From Croceicoccus sp. Ery15 (GTDB lineage: Bacteria > Pseudomonadota > Alphaproteobacteria > Sphingomonadales > Sphingomonadaceae), in assembly GCF_020985305.1 (NCBI RefSeq), contig NZ_CP087588.1:2975501-3039500 (forward strand): DNA of 64,000 nt. The letters are read 5' to 3'. A model generated the notes under the pieces. It was not told the DNA's origin, ran no database searches, and saw nothing but the letters and a program-made list of their open reading frames with translations. The position numbers were made by a program, and so were the translations under genes. Below, in pieces: positions 30,274 to 39,184 of the stretch (positions within the stretch are counted from its first letter, which is position 1; each line of letters starts with the position of its first letter).

Positions 30274-31307
30274 TCAGCCAGCGTCCAGCGCAGGGTTTCG
30301 CCCGCGAAATAGGGCACGACGCAGGTCTCGCCTTCTCCCAGCGTGGCGGGGACGGGGTTGTCGCTGCGGGTCAGGGTGATTGTCCCTTCGTTCACCGGCA
30401 GCCCGTAGAATGCAGGCCCGTTGAGCGATGCGAAACCCTCGAACCGGTCCAGCGCGCCTTCTTCGTCGAACACCTGCGCATAGGTTTCGATGGCATAGGG
30501 CGCGTTGAAGATACCCGCGCAGCCGCAGGCGTTTTCCTTGCGCCCGATTTCATGCGGCGCGCTGTCGGTGCCAAGGAAGAACTTCGGCGATCCCGAAACG
30601 CCCGCCTTGCGCACGGCCAGCCGGTGCTTCTCGCGCTTGGCGATGGGCAGGCAGTAATTGTGCGGGCGGATGCCGCCGACAAGGATCGCGTTTCGGTTGA
30701 TGATCATGTGCTGCGGCGTGATGGTCGCGGCGATATTCGGCCCGCTGCCTTCGACGAAATCCACTGCCTCTGCCGTGGTGATGTGTTCCAGCACGATCTT
30801 CAGCGCGGGATAATCGCGCACCAGCGGGGCCAGCGTGCGTTCGATGAACACCGCCTCGCGGTCGAAGATATCGACGTCGCCATCGGTCACCTCTCCATGG
30901 ATCAACAGCGGCATGCCGATGCGCTGCATGGTGTCCAGCACGCCGGTCAGCTTCATGATATCGGTGACGCCATGGGCCGAATTGGTGGTGGCATGCGCGG
31001 GATATAGCTTGCACGCGGTAAACACGCCGCTGGTAAAGCCGCGCTCTATTTCCGCCGGATCGATCCCGTCGGTCAGATAGCAGACCATCAGCGGGGTGAA
31101 ATCCGCACCTGCGGGCAGCGCCGCCATGATCCTGTCGCGATAGGCCTGTGCCGCCGCGACCGTGGTGACCGGCGGGGTCAGATTGGGCATGATGATCGCC
31201 CGCCCGAACTGCCGCGCGGTATAGCCTGCCACGGCCTGCAACATTGCGCCGTCGCGCAAATGGACATGCCAGTCGTCGGGGCGGCGGATCGTGATCGTAT
31301 CGGTCAT
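30270..31307 (-). CDS. pyrC: Dihydroorotase (class II)
   Basis: 345 residues, the length and pattern of E. coli-type PyrC, closing carbamoyl-aspartate to dihydroorotate in pyrimidine synthesis. Metal ligands are His14 and His16 in D-W-H-V-H-L-R, the carbamylated Lys100 in A-C-K-L-Y-P-A, and later His residues in L-I-H-G-E-V and V-L-E-H-I-T. The active-site Asp is in G-T-D-S-A-P-H. It converges on the ABC-F gene, with the two stop codons overlapping. Confidence 0.96.
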   Translation of the reverse strand: MTDTITIRRPDDWHVHLRDGAMLQAVAGYTARQFGRAIIMPNLTPPVTTVAAAQAYRDRIMAALPAGADFTPLMVCYLTDGIDPAEIERGFTSGVFTACKLYPAHATTNSAHGVTDIMKLTGVLDTMQRIGMPLLIHGEVTDGDVDIFDREAVFIERTLAPLVRDYPALKIVLEHITTAEAVDFVEGSGPNIAATITPQHMIINRNAILVGGIRPHNYCLPIAKREKHRLAVRKAGVSGSPKFFLGTDSAPHEIGRKENACGCAGIFNAPYAIETYAQVFDEEGALDRFEGFASLNGPAFYGLPVNEGTITLTRSDNPVPATLGEGETCVVPYFAGETLRWTLAD

Positions 31308-31555
31308 GCCCCGTCCCCTAGCGGCTTGGCGTCTGCCCGTCGATGCCCATGCGCTGATCGCGCTGGTCGCCCCGTGCCCCGCCTATATCGCTTTCGCCGA
31401 CCGCGAATTGGCTGCACGGCAGGACTAAGGCCCAGCCTCGGCGCACTTGGGGTTTTTCCCCGATGGTATGCGTCTGGCCCCCTGTTGCAGTTTTGGTGTG
31501 CCGATTACCGGCGCGCGGCCCGCGTGCCGGTTTCGCAGAACGGGGGAAGAATCAG

Positions 31556-32920
31556 ATGAAATACATGCTTCGTGCGGCCGCGGGGGCGACGGCCATGCTT
31601 GCTGCCATGCCGCTTTTTTCCGCACCGGTGATGGCCGGACCGGCTGCGGCAGAAATCGATCGGATCGACCGGTTGGTGATGGCCGATAGCGACAGGCTTA
31701 CCGCGATATTCAAGGATATCCATCAGAATCCCGAACTTGCCTTTGCCGAAACGCGCACGGCCGGGATCGTGGCCAGGGAACTGCAGGCGCTGGGCTTTGA
31801 AGTGCAGACCGGCATCGCCGAAACGGGCGTCGTCGGCATTTTGCGCAATGGCGATGGTCCAGTGGTGATGTACCGCGCCGACATGGACGCCAATGCCGTG
31901 GCTGAGGCCAACGACCTGCCGTATAAAAGCACTGTCCGTGTAACGCGCGATGACGGGACCGAGGCACCCGTTGCCCATATGTGCGGCCATGACGCGCATG
32001 TGACATGGATGCTGGGCATGGCGCGCGCGATGACGCAGATGAAAGAGGCGTGGTCGGGCACTCTGGTGCTGGTCGGCCAACCAGCGGAAGAACCGATTAC
32101 CGGCGCGCAGGCGATGATCGATGCGGGCATGTACGAAACCCATGGCGTGCCCAAACCGGATTATTTCATCGGTATCCACACCGCACCCTTGCCCGTGGGA
32201 ACAGTGGTCAGCGCGCCGGGACCCTTGATGGCGGGAACCGATCAGGTCGACATCCTGTTCAAGGGCATCGGCGGTCACGGATCGATGCCGCAAATGACGA
32301 AGGACCCGGTGCTGATGGCCGCGCTGGCCGTGGTGGAATTTCAGGCCATCGTCAGCCGCACCGTAACACCGCAGGAAACGGCCGTGCTGACCGTCGGATC
32401 GATACAGGCCGGTTCGGACAATAATGTCATCCCCGCCACCGCACTGCTAAAGGCCAATCTGCGCTGGTACAGCGAAGCGACCCGCCAGCAGATGCTGCGC
32501 GGCATCAAATCGGTGAGCGAGGGCCTGGCCCGCACCTATGGCATGCCCGAAGACCAGATGCCCGACATTACGATGAAGGGCAGCTCGACGCCGCTGGTGA
32601 ACGATGCGGACCTGTCCGCGCGTCTGGGCGGCACCCTGTCGGACGTTCTGGGCGAGGATGCGGTGATTCAATCCTTTCCGCCAGCGACGGGTTCGGAAGA
32701 TGTCCATCTGCTGCTTGGTCCCCACACCGATGTTCCCTTTACGCTGCTGGTGGTCGGCGTGGCGGATCCTGCGGCCTATCGTCAGGCAGTCAGCGAAGGG
32801 AAGCAGTTCCCCTTTTCGGCGCATAATCCCAATTTCATGGTCGATCTGAAAGCCATTCCCGAAGGCACGCGCGTGGCCACGATATCGGTGTTCGATCTGA
32901 TGCGGCCGGAAGCGCCGTAA
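31556..32920 (+). CDS. Exported M20 family metal-dependent amidohydrolase
   Basis: 454 residues. A signal peptide (about 1-28, ending V-M-A-G) precedes an M20D-type catalytic domain: V-M-Y-R-A-D-M-D-A and M-C-G-H-D-A-H supply metal ligands, and G-Q-P-A-E-E the catalytic Glu. A dimerisation domain contains G-I-G-G-H-G-S-M-P. The group includes hippurate, indole-acetyl-amino-acid and N-acyl amino acid hydrolases; the substrate here is unknown and would be met in the periplasm. The ATG at 31556 has GGGGGAAG upstream. It stands alone, with a 248-base leader region without other genes. Confidence 0.92.
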   Translation: MKYMLRAAAGATAMLAAMPLFSAPVMAGPAAAEIDRIDRLVMADSDRLTAIFKDIHQNPELAFAETRTAGIVARELQALGFEVQTGIAETGVVGILRNGDGPVVMYRADMDANAVAEANDLPYKSTVRVTRDDGTEAPVAHMCGHDAHVTWMLGMARAMTQMKEAWSGTLVLVGQPAEEPITGAQAMIDAGMYETHGVPKPDYFIGIHTAPLPVGTVVSAPGPLMAGTDQVDILFKGIGGHGSMPQMTKDPVLMAALAVVEFQAIVSRTVTPQETAVLTVGSIQAGSDNNVIPATALLKANLRWYSEATRQQMLRGIKSVSEGLARTYGMPEDQMPDITMKGSSTPLVNDADLSARLGGTLSDVLGEDAVIQSFPPATGSEDVHLLLGPHTDVPFTLLVVGVADPAAYRQAVSEGKQFPFSAHNPNFMVDLKAIPEGTRVATISVFDLMRPEAP

Positions 32921-33038
32921 TCGTCCCGACGGCGGCATCGCGCGCGCGGTGCCGCCGCGACGGCCTTGGGGTAAACCCCGATACAAGCGCATTTGCGAAC
33001 AATTATCGTGCAGTGCCTGACCAACGGAGGCCGCACGA

Positions 33039-34346
33039 ATGACCCCTGACGACGCCCGCGCTCTGGCCGAGGAAGCCTATATCTTCGGGTTCGGAATTGT
33101 CGAAAATTACAAGTCGATGTTCGGAATGTCGATCTGGAAGGATTCGCCGCAATTCGCGGGATTCAACAATTACCTTCACGCGCGGCAATTGTTCGGGCCC
33201 GATTACGATCTGGTGGTCAGCCCCAACAACGACACGCTGTATTCGACGACGTGGGCGGATCTGCGGACCGAGCCGATCGTGATCACCGTGCCGCCGACGG
33301 GCGACCGTTATTTCGTGATCCAGCTGGTCGACATGTTCACCGATAATTTCGCCTATATCGGCACGCGCGCGACGGGGCGCGAGGGCGGGACCTTCCTGCT
33401 GGTCGGACCCGGATTTCGCGGGCCCTTGCCCGACAAGGAATTCACGCAGGTCATCGTCTCGCGCAGCCATTTCGCGGCGCTGGCGACACGCACGGCGGTG
33501 AATGGCACGGCCGATCTGGCCGCGGTGGCCGCCTTGCAGGACCAGCTGAAGATCGAGGCTTTGAGCGCGCATCTGGGCGAGCTGACCCCCGTGCCTGCCC
33601 CCGATATCGCATTTCCGCCCTATAAGGCCGCGGAAATTTACGGGAAACCCGCGCTGTTCGCGATGCTGAACCGGTTTCTGGCGTGGGAACTGCCTACTCT
33701 GGCCGAAACCCCGCTGATGGAGCGGCTGGCCGCGATCAATGTCGGCCCCTATCAGGATTTCGACCTGTCCGGCTTTCCGCCCGAGATTGCCACGGCGATC
33801 GGGGAAGGCGCCGCATCGGGCCATGCCAAGGTGGAGGAAAAAGGGAACCATCTGTCGCAGAACATTGGCGGCTGGCTCTATATGCCGCCGATGGGCGATT
33901 ACGGGACCGACTACCTGTTCCGCTCTGCCGTGGCGTGGAAGTTCATCTATACCAACAGCCCCGCAGAAGCGCTGTACCCGATTGCCGAAACCGACGGCGA
34001 CGGAGCGAAACTGTCGGGCGAGAACAAATATGTGCTGGAATTTCCCGCAGGCGCGCTGCCGCCTGTCGATGCGTTCTGGTCGCTCACCTTGTATGACGGC
34101 GTATCGCGGCTGATGGTGAAGAACCCGATCGACCGCTATTCGATCGGCGACCGCACGCCGGGACTGGAAAAGGGCGCGGACGGATCGCTGAAAATCGTAA
34201 TCCAGCACGACGATCCTGGCGAGGCTGCACGCGCCAACTGGCTGCCTGCGCCCGAGGGTCCGTTCTATATCATCGCGCGCCTTTATATGCCGCGCGAAGA
34301 GGCGCAGGACGGCACCTATCGCCTGCCCGCCATCACCAAGGCCTGA
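33039..34346 (+). CDS. DUF1254/DUF1214 domain protein, first copy
   Basis: 435 residues. DUF1254 covers roughly 40-170 (S-P-N-N-D-T-L-Y-S-T-T-W, then Y-F-V-I-Q-L-V-D-M-F-T-D-N-F). DUF1214 covers roughly 310-425 (F-W-S-L-T-L-Y-D, then N-W-L-P-A-P-E-G-P-F). The family is widespread, often exported, and has no firmly assigned reaction. This copy has no signal peptide. The ATG at 33039 follows ACGGAGG. It is nine bases ahead of a second DUF1254 gene, so the two are one operon and the products may associate. Confidence 0.88.
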   Translation: MTPDDARALAEEAYIFGFGIVENYKSMFGMSIWKDSPQFAGFNNYLHARQLFGPDYDLVVSPNNDTLYSTTWADLRTEPIVITVPPTGDRYFVIQLVDMFTDNFAYIGTRATGREGGTFLLVGPGFRGPLPDKEFTQVIVSRSHFAALATRTAVNGTADLAAVAALQDQLKIEALSAHLGELTPVPAPDIAFPPYKAAEIYGKPALFAMLNRFLAWELPTLAETPLMERLAAINVGPYQDFDLSGFPPEIATAIGEGAASGHAKVEEKGNHLSQNIGGWLYMPPMGDYGTDYLFRSAVAWKFIYTNSPAEALYPIAETDGDGAKLSGENKYVLEFPAGALPPVDAFWSLTLYDGVSRLMVKNPIDRYSIGDRTPGLEKGADGSLKIVIQHDDPGEAARANWLPAPEGPFYIIARLYMPREEAQDGTYRLPAITKA

Positions 34347-34355
34347 GGTGGGAGC

Positions 34356-35600
34356 ATGACGATGATTTCCGATGCGATCCTGTATGACGCCTATGTCTAT
34401 CTGCTGTCGCGCGCGCTGGTCGTGCGGCAGGAACAGACCGATCTGGGCGCCGATGGGGCGGGTTATAACCGCGTCAAATACAACCCCGTCGGATCGGCGG
34501 ATTTCGTCAATCCGAATCTGGATGTCGCCTATCTGGAATGCTGGTTCGGTGTGGACGACAATTCCGCCGCGCTGCTGACCGTTCCGCAGGTCGAGGGGCG
34601 CTATTACACCGCGCAGATCATCGACGAATGGGGCGAGGTGATCACCAATATCAACGAGCGGAACTATCCGCTGAACCCGTCCGGCCTGTTCGCGCTGGTC
34701 ACGCCGGGGTCCGGTGTGGCGATCCCCGACGGCGCGGTGCGCGTGGAACTGCACGGGCAAAAGGCGAAGATGCTGGCCCGCGTGGAACTGCAGACTGACA
34801 GCGATGCGGCAGTGGCATTGCAGAAACAGTTCACCGTCACCGTACAGGGCGATCCCGATATTCCCGGCGCCATCGACCTGCCGGGGTTCGACAATGTCGC
34901 CCTGATCGGGGTGGAGATGTTCGACCATGCCGATGCACTGCTGGAATCGGCAATGGATGTCTGCCCGCTGGCCGCGCAAATGCAGGCGCAGGTGCGCGCC
35001 ATCGCCTTGGCCATTGCCGATCCTGCCGAACGCGCGCGGATCGACGGGCAGCTTCGCGGCAAGATCGTGCCCGATTTCCTGAAGGCGGCGGTCACCACGG
35101 CGGGCAAGTACCAGTCCGGCTGGCTGGGCGTGCTGGTCGCGGGCAATTACGGCGCGGAATACCAGATCCGCACTGCCGCCAATCTGGTCGGCATCTGGGC
35201 CAATGCCAGCAGCGAGGTGATCTATTTCGTCGGCACCCGCGACGCGGCGGGTCAGCCGCTGGCGGGGGACAAGGCCTATAAGCTCAGCTTCGATCCCGCC
35301 GCGCTGCCGTCATCGGTGGTGGACGGTTACTGGTCGGTCATCCTTGTCGACCTGCCAGATTACCGTGTGGTGCCGAACGATCTGTCGCGCTTCAACTTCA
35401 ATTCCTATTCCCCGCTTGAGACGGGGGAGGACGGTTCGCTGGTCATCCATGTCGCGCCCGAACCGCCCGCCGGTGTGCCACAGGCGAACTGGCTGCCAAG
35501 CCCTAAAGGCAAGGGATTTTCGCTGACCTTCCGCACCTATGTGCCGAGGGACATCGTGAAAACGGGTGAGTGGTTTCCGCCCGCGCCTGCACAAGCGTAA
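34356..35600 (+). CDS. DUF1254/DUF1214 domain protein, second copy
   Basis: 414 residues, same domain order as the preceding gene but clearly divergent. DUF1254 appears around 35-150 (N-P-N-L-D-V-A-Y-L-E-C-W-F, Y-Y-T-A-Q-I-I-D-E-W-G-E). DUF1214 appears around 300-405 (Y-W-S-V-I-L-V-D, then N-W-L-P-S-P-K-G-K-G-F). It has no signal peptide. A GGTGGGAG site precedes the ATG. The aromatic-rich equivalents of the first copy (Y-S-T-T-W) are changed to Y-L-E-C-W, suggesting division of labour rather than redundancy. Function unknown. Confidence 0.87.
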   Translation: MTMISDAILYDAYVYLLSRALVVRQEQTDLGADGAGYNRVKYNPVGSADFVNPNLDVAYLECWFGVDDNSAALLTVPQVEGRYYTAQIIDEWGEVITNINERNYPLNPSGLFALVTPGSGVAIPDGAVRVELHGQKAKMLARVELQTDSDAAVALQKQFTVTVQGDPDIPGAIDLPGFDNVALIGVEMFDHADALLESAMDVCPLAAQMQAQVRAIALAIADPAERARIDGQLRGKIVPDFLKAAVTTAGKYQSGWLGVLVAGNYGAEYQIRTAANLVGIWANASSEVIYFVGTRDAAGQPLAGDKAYKLSFDPAALPSSVVDGYWSVILVDLPDYRVVPNDLSRFNFNSYSPLETGEDGSLVIHVAPEPPAGVPQANWLPSPKGKGFSLTFRTYVPRDIVKTGEWFPPAPAQA

Positions 35601-35855
35601 GGCGGATACATCGGCCTTACGCCTGGCCTGACAGCAACCGTTGCCCCTTCAAGGCTGATGTGCAGCGACACGGTTCGCAAGGCAGCGTCCTTAATCGCGG
35701 CAGGGCATATATCGCTTGCCAGTTCCCCTTGCGGGCAAAGGGACGGGCACCCCATATTGATCGGGCAGGCTTGGCGGAATGTCGCATGCGTGGCAGACCG
35801 GAAAGAAAACAAGGCGCAAACGGCATCGGTCCGGCATGCGCACGATGGAGATAGA

Positions 35856-36836
35856 ATGAACGATCGCAAGGAACCGCCGGTGGAGCCGGGTAAACCCGGC
35901 CCGCACGGCAAGCCCGAGGCCGCCGACCGCGAACTGACCCCGCGCAAGTTTTACAAGGCAGAGGACGAGGCCGCATTCAGCGAGGCTTCGCCCAACGACA
36001 CGGTGCAGACGCGCCACCCCGCCTATCGTCTGGCCTTTCAGGATACCGATTTCCTGCTGCGCGAAGATTTGCGCCCCGTGCGCTTTCAGCTTGAGCTGTT
36101 GAAGGCCGAAACCATGCTGGAAGAAGCCGGCGTCGGTTCGACGCTGGTCATCTATGGCTCTGCCCGCATTCCCGCACCCGACAAGGTGGACGAAATGCTG
36201 GCCGAAGCCGACGGCGACAAGCGCGGACGCAAGGTCGTCGAAAATCTGGTCGCCAAGGCCAAATATTACGACGAGGCACGCCGCCTTGCCTATATGGCCA
36301 GTTCCTGCGCGGTGATCGAGGACGGGCAGCGGCAATTCGTCGTCACTTCGGGCGGCGGACCCGCCATCATGGAAGCCGCCAATCGCGGCGCGACCGAGGC
36401 GGGGGCCGAGAGCATCGGCCTTAACATCGTCCTCCCGCACGAGCAGGCGCCCAATGAATTTGTCACTCCGCGCCTGTCGTTCCAGTTCCATTATTTCGCG
36501 CTGCGCAAGATGCATTTCCTGCTGCGCGCCCGCGCGGTGGCGGTGTTCCCCGGCGGCTTTGGCACATTCGACGAGTTTTTCGAGCTGCTGACACTGGTCC
36601 AGACGGGCAAGATGAAGCCGATCCCGATCTTCCTTTTCGGCAAGGATTTCTGGACGAAGGTCGTCGATTTCGACGCTTTGGCCGACGAAGGCGTGATCAG
36701 CCGCGACGATCTGAAACTGTTCCGCATCGTCGAAACCGCCGAAGAGGCGTGGGAACGGATCGTCGGTTTCTACAAGCTGTCGTGCCCCGTCACCGTCCCG
36801 ATCCCCGAGAAAATGGCCGTCGGTTCCGAAGCCTGA
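35856..36836 (+). CDS. LOG family protein (TIGR00730-like Rossmann fold)
   Basis: 326 residues. The core contains V-I-Y-G-S-A-R-I-P, T-S-G-G-G-P-A-I-M-E-A-A-N-R-G-A and P-G-G-F-G-T-F-D-E-F-F-E, the PGGxGTxxE signature of LOG/lysine-decarboxylase-like proteins. Proven members are cytokinin-riboside 5'-monophosphate phosphoribohydrolases, and bacterial ones hydrolyse nucleotide monophosphates. A roughly 90-residue N-terminal extension, with a charged Pro-rich start, marks the longer subgroup. The ATG at 35856 has GGAGATAGA upstream. The 3' end overlaps thiD by 67 bases, convergently. Confidence 0.9.
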   Translation: MNDRKEPPVEPGKPGPHGKPEAADRELTPRKFYKAEDEAAFSEASPNDTVQTRHPAYRLAFQDTDFLLREDLRPVRFQLELLKAETMLEEAGVGSTLVIYGSARIPAPDKVDEMLAEADGDKRGRKVVENLVAKAKYYDEARRLAYMASSCAVIEDGQRQFVVTSGGGPAIMEAANRGATEAGAESIGLNIVLPHEQAPNEFVTPRLSFQFHYFALRKMHFLLRARAVAVFPGGFGTFDEFFELLTLVQTGKMKPIPIFLFGKDFWTKVVDFDALADEGVISRDDLKLFRIVETAEEAWERIVGFYKLSCPVTVPIPEKMAVGSEA

Positions 36837-37582
36837 AGCCGCACCGCCTGTTGCCCCAGCGGGCCGTTGCCCCGACCCAGTTGGGGCGCGGCCAGCATGG
36901 CGGCGCGGGTAAAAGCACGGCCCTGTTCGATCGCGGGCAGCAGGTCCAGCCCCGCGCCAAGGGCGGTGGCGATGGCGCTGGCCAGCGTGCAGCCGGTGCC
37001 ATGGGTGTGGCGCGTATCGATGCGCGGGCTTTGCCAGGATAGCGGATCGTGTTCCGGCCGGTACAGCGTATCGGTTACCGGATCGTCCAGCGCATCGCCG
37101 CCCTTGGCAAGGAATGTAACGCCCTTTGCCGTCAGCGTAGCGGCCCCGCCCAGAGCTCCCAGTTCGGGGACATTGGGCGTGGTCAGCGTTGCCAGCGCCA
37201 TCAGCCTTTCAAACGCCGCAATCGTGGCATTATCGGCCAGCACCGCGCCTGTCGTCGCCACCATTACCGGATCGAAAACGACGGGCGCATCGACGCCCGC
37301 AAGTAAATCCGCAACGGCTTCGGCAATGGCGGGCGATCCAAGCATGCCGATCTTGACTGCATCGACGCCGATATCGCCCAAACAGCTTTGCGCCTGCGCC
37401 ACGATCATTTCGGGCGGCAGCACTTCCACCGCCTGAACGCCCAGCGTGTTCTGCGCGGTGATCGCGGTAATCGCCGTCATCGCATGGCCGCCCAGCATGG
37501 TGATCGTCTTGATATCGGCCTGAATGCCCGCCCCGCCCGACGAATCCGAACCGGCGATGACCAGAATGCGCGGTGTCGTCAT
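36770..37582 (-). CDS. thiD: Hydroxymethylpyrimidine/phosphomethylpyrimidine kinase
   Basis: 270 residues, ribokinase fold. I-A-G-S-D-S-S-G-G-A-G-I-Q-A-D and the anion-hole block T-H-G-T-G-C-T-L-A-S-A identify ThiD, which phosphorylates HMP and HMP-P in thiamine synthesis. Its ATG overlaps the upstream DUF1272 gene by four bases, so the unit glmM-DUF1272-thiD is coupled. The C-terminal 22 codons overlap the convergent LOG gene. Confidence 0.95.
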   Translation of the reverse strand: MTTPRILVIAGSDSSGGAGIQADIKTITMLGGHAMTAITAITAQNTLGVQAVEVLPPEMIVAQAQSCLGDIGVDAVKIGMLGSPAIAEAVADLLAGVDAPVVFDPVMVATTGAVLADNATIAAFERLMALATLTTPNVPELGALGGAATLTAKGVTFLAKGGDALDDPVTDTLYRPEHDPLSWQSPRIDTRHTHGTGCTLASAIATALGAGLDLLPAIEQGRAFTRAAMLAAPQLGRGNGPLGQQAVRLQASEPTAIFSGIGTVTGHDSL

Positions 37583-37782
37583 TTGCGGGCCAGATGGGCT
37601 TGCACGTCCTTACTGCGCGTGGGCCGGTCGGCTAGCTCGCCGTCACAATTCGGGCATGTATCGTCCAGCGCCTCGGCACAAGGGACGCAAAATGTGCACT
37701 CCATGCTGCAGATGAATGCGCCATGCGCCTCGGCAGGAAGGGGCTCTCCGCAGCGTTCGCAGGCCACGCGCATTTCCAGCAT
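37579..37782 (-). CDS. DUF1272 zinc-ribbon-like protein
   Basis: 67 residues with eight cysteines (8, 11, 25, 29, 32, 35, 43, 46) arranged as in DUF1272, probably binding two zinc ions in a treble-clef/RING-like fold. M-E-C-T-F-C-V-P-C-A-E and C-P-N-C-D-G-E-L are the family core. Function unknown. It overlaps glmM by one base at its start (TGATG) and thiD by four bases at its end. Confidence 0.9.
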   Translation of the reverse strand: MLEMRVACERCGEPLPAEAHGAFICSMECTFCVPCAEALDDTCPNCDGELADRPTRSKDVQAHLARK

Positions 37783-39113
37783 CAGGCGTCACCCACCGCG
37801 TCGCAGATCGCATCGACCACGCTGTTCACCTCGCCCGCGTCGTCGCCTTCGGCCATGACGCGGATCAGCGGCTCGGTGCCCGATTTGCGGATCACCAGCC
37901 GACCGCGTCCTGCCAGCTGCGCCTCGGCATCGGCGATCAGCCGTTTGACCGCGTCGGTCTCAAGCGGGTTGCCAGTGAAACGCACGTTTTTAAGGACCTG
38001 CGGCACCGGATCGAACAGATGCAGCAGTTCGCTCGCCCGCTTGCCCGAAGCGACCAGTGCCGACAGCACCTGCAGCGCCGCCACCGTGCCATCGCCCGTG
38101 GTCGCATGGTCGAGCAGGATCATATGGCCCGATTGTTCACCCCCCACGTTGAACCCGCCGCTGCGCATTTTTTCCAGGACATAGCGGTCGCCCACCGCCG
38201 TGCGGATCAGCGACAGCCCCTCGCCCTCCAGAAAGCGTTCGAGACCCAGATTGCTCATCACCGTGGCCACGACGCCGCCGCCGCGCAGCCGCCCGTCGCG
38301 GTTCCAGTCGCGCCCGATCAGCGCCATGATCTGGTCGCCATCGACGGTGCGGCCCTTCTCGTCCACCACGATCAGCCGGTCGGCATCGCCATCCAGCGCG
38401 ATGCCGATGTCGGCTCCTTCGGACACCACGCGTTCCTGCAGCGCCTTGGGGCTGGTCGATCCGACGCCGTCATTGATGTTGAGGCCATCGGGTTTCACTC
38501 CGATCGCGATCACCTCGGCCCCCAGTTCCCACAGCGCCGGGGGCGTAACATCATAGGCCGCGCCATTTGCGCAATCGACCACGATCTTTAATCCGTCGAG
38601 ACGAGTCTCGTTCGCCAGCGAATTCTTGACCGCGTGGATATAGCGCCCGCGCGCATCCTCGATCCGCCGTGCCCGCCCGATATCCTTGGGCTGCACCAAC
38701 AGCTGTTCCTGATCCAGCATGGCCTCTACTGCCAATTCATCCTCGTCCGACAGCTTGAAGCCGTCGGGGCCGAACAGCTTGATGCCGTTATCCTCGAACG
38801 GATTGTGGCTGGCGCTGATCATCACGCCCAGATCGGCCCGCATGGATCGCGCCAGCAGGGCGACCGCCGGCGTCGGCATCGGGCCCAGCAGCACCACATC
38901 CATGCCCACGCTGGTGAAGCCCGCGACCATCGCGCTTTCCATCATATAGCCCGACAGGCGCGTATCCTTGCCGATCACCACGCGATGCTTGTGATCGCCG
39001 CGCAGGAAATAGGTGCCAGCCGCCTGCCCCACCTTCATTGCCATGCTGGCGGTCATGTTCCCGCTGTTGGTGCGGCCGCGAATGCCGTCGGTGCCGAAAT
39101 ATTTGCGTCCCAA
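37782..39113 (-). CDS. glmM: Phosphoglucosamine mutase
   Basis: 443 residues. It converts glucosamine-6-phosphate to glucosamine-1-phosphate for UDP-GlcNAc, feeding peptidoglycan and lipid A. The phosphorylated Ser is Ser102 in I-S-A-S-H-N-P; the metal loop is D-G-D-A-D-R and the sugar loop G-G-E-Q-S-G-H. The phosphate site R-K-S-G-T-E-P lies near the C-terminus. The start is TTG at 39113 ([13 protein letters not shown]); no ATG exists upstream before a stop codon, and AAAAGG lies 9-10 bases before it. Confidence 0.96.
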   Translation of the reverse strand: MGRKYFGTDGIRGRTNSGNMTASMAMKVGQAAGTYFLRGDHKHRVVIGKDTRLSGYMMESAMVAGFTSVGMDVVLLGPMPTPAVALLARSMRADLGVMISASHNPFEDNGIKLFGPDGFKLSDEDELAVEAMLDQEQLLVQPKDIGRARRIEDARGRYIHAVKNSLANETRLDGLKIVVDCANGAAYDVTPPALWELGAEVIAIGVKPDGLNINDGVGSTSPKALQERVVSEGADIGIALDGDADRLIVVDEKGRTVDGDQIMALIGRDWNRDGRLRGGGVVATVMSNLGLERFLEGEGLSLIRTAVGDRYVLEKMRSGGFNVGGEQSGHMILLDHATTGDGTVAALQVLSALVASGKRASELLHLFDPVPQVLKNVRFTGNPLETDAVKRLIADAEAQLAGRGRLVIRKSGTEPLIRVMAEGDDAGEVNSVVDAICDAVGDA

Positions 39114-39184
39114 GTCGAATGCCTTTTCGATCTGCTGCCCGCCCTATGATGGCTGGCATCTTGCGCGCGGGGCCGCGCATTGTC

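Noticed and set aside
31308..31555. Small gene in the gap before the M20 amidohydrolase
   Set aside because: Open frames here lack ribosome sites and merge with the shadow of the downstream gene; treated as a promoter region.
33003..34979. 658-codon open frame antisense to both DUF1254 genes
   Set aside because: It spans two real genes and their intergenic gap without any motif; a codon-bias shadow.
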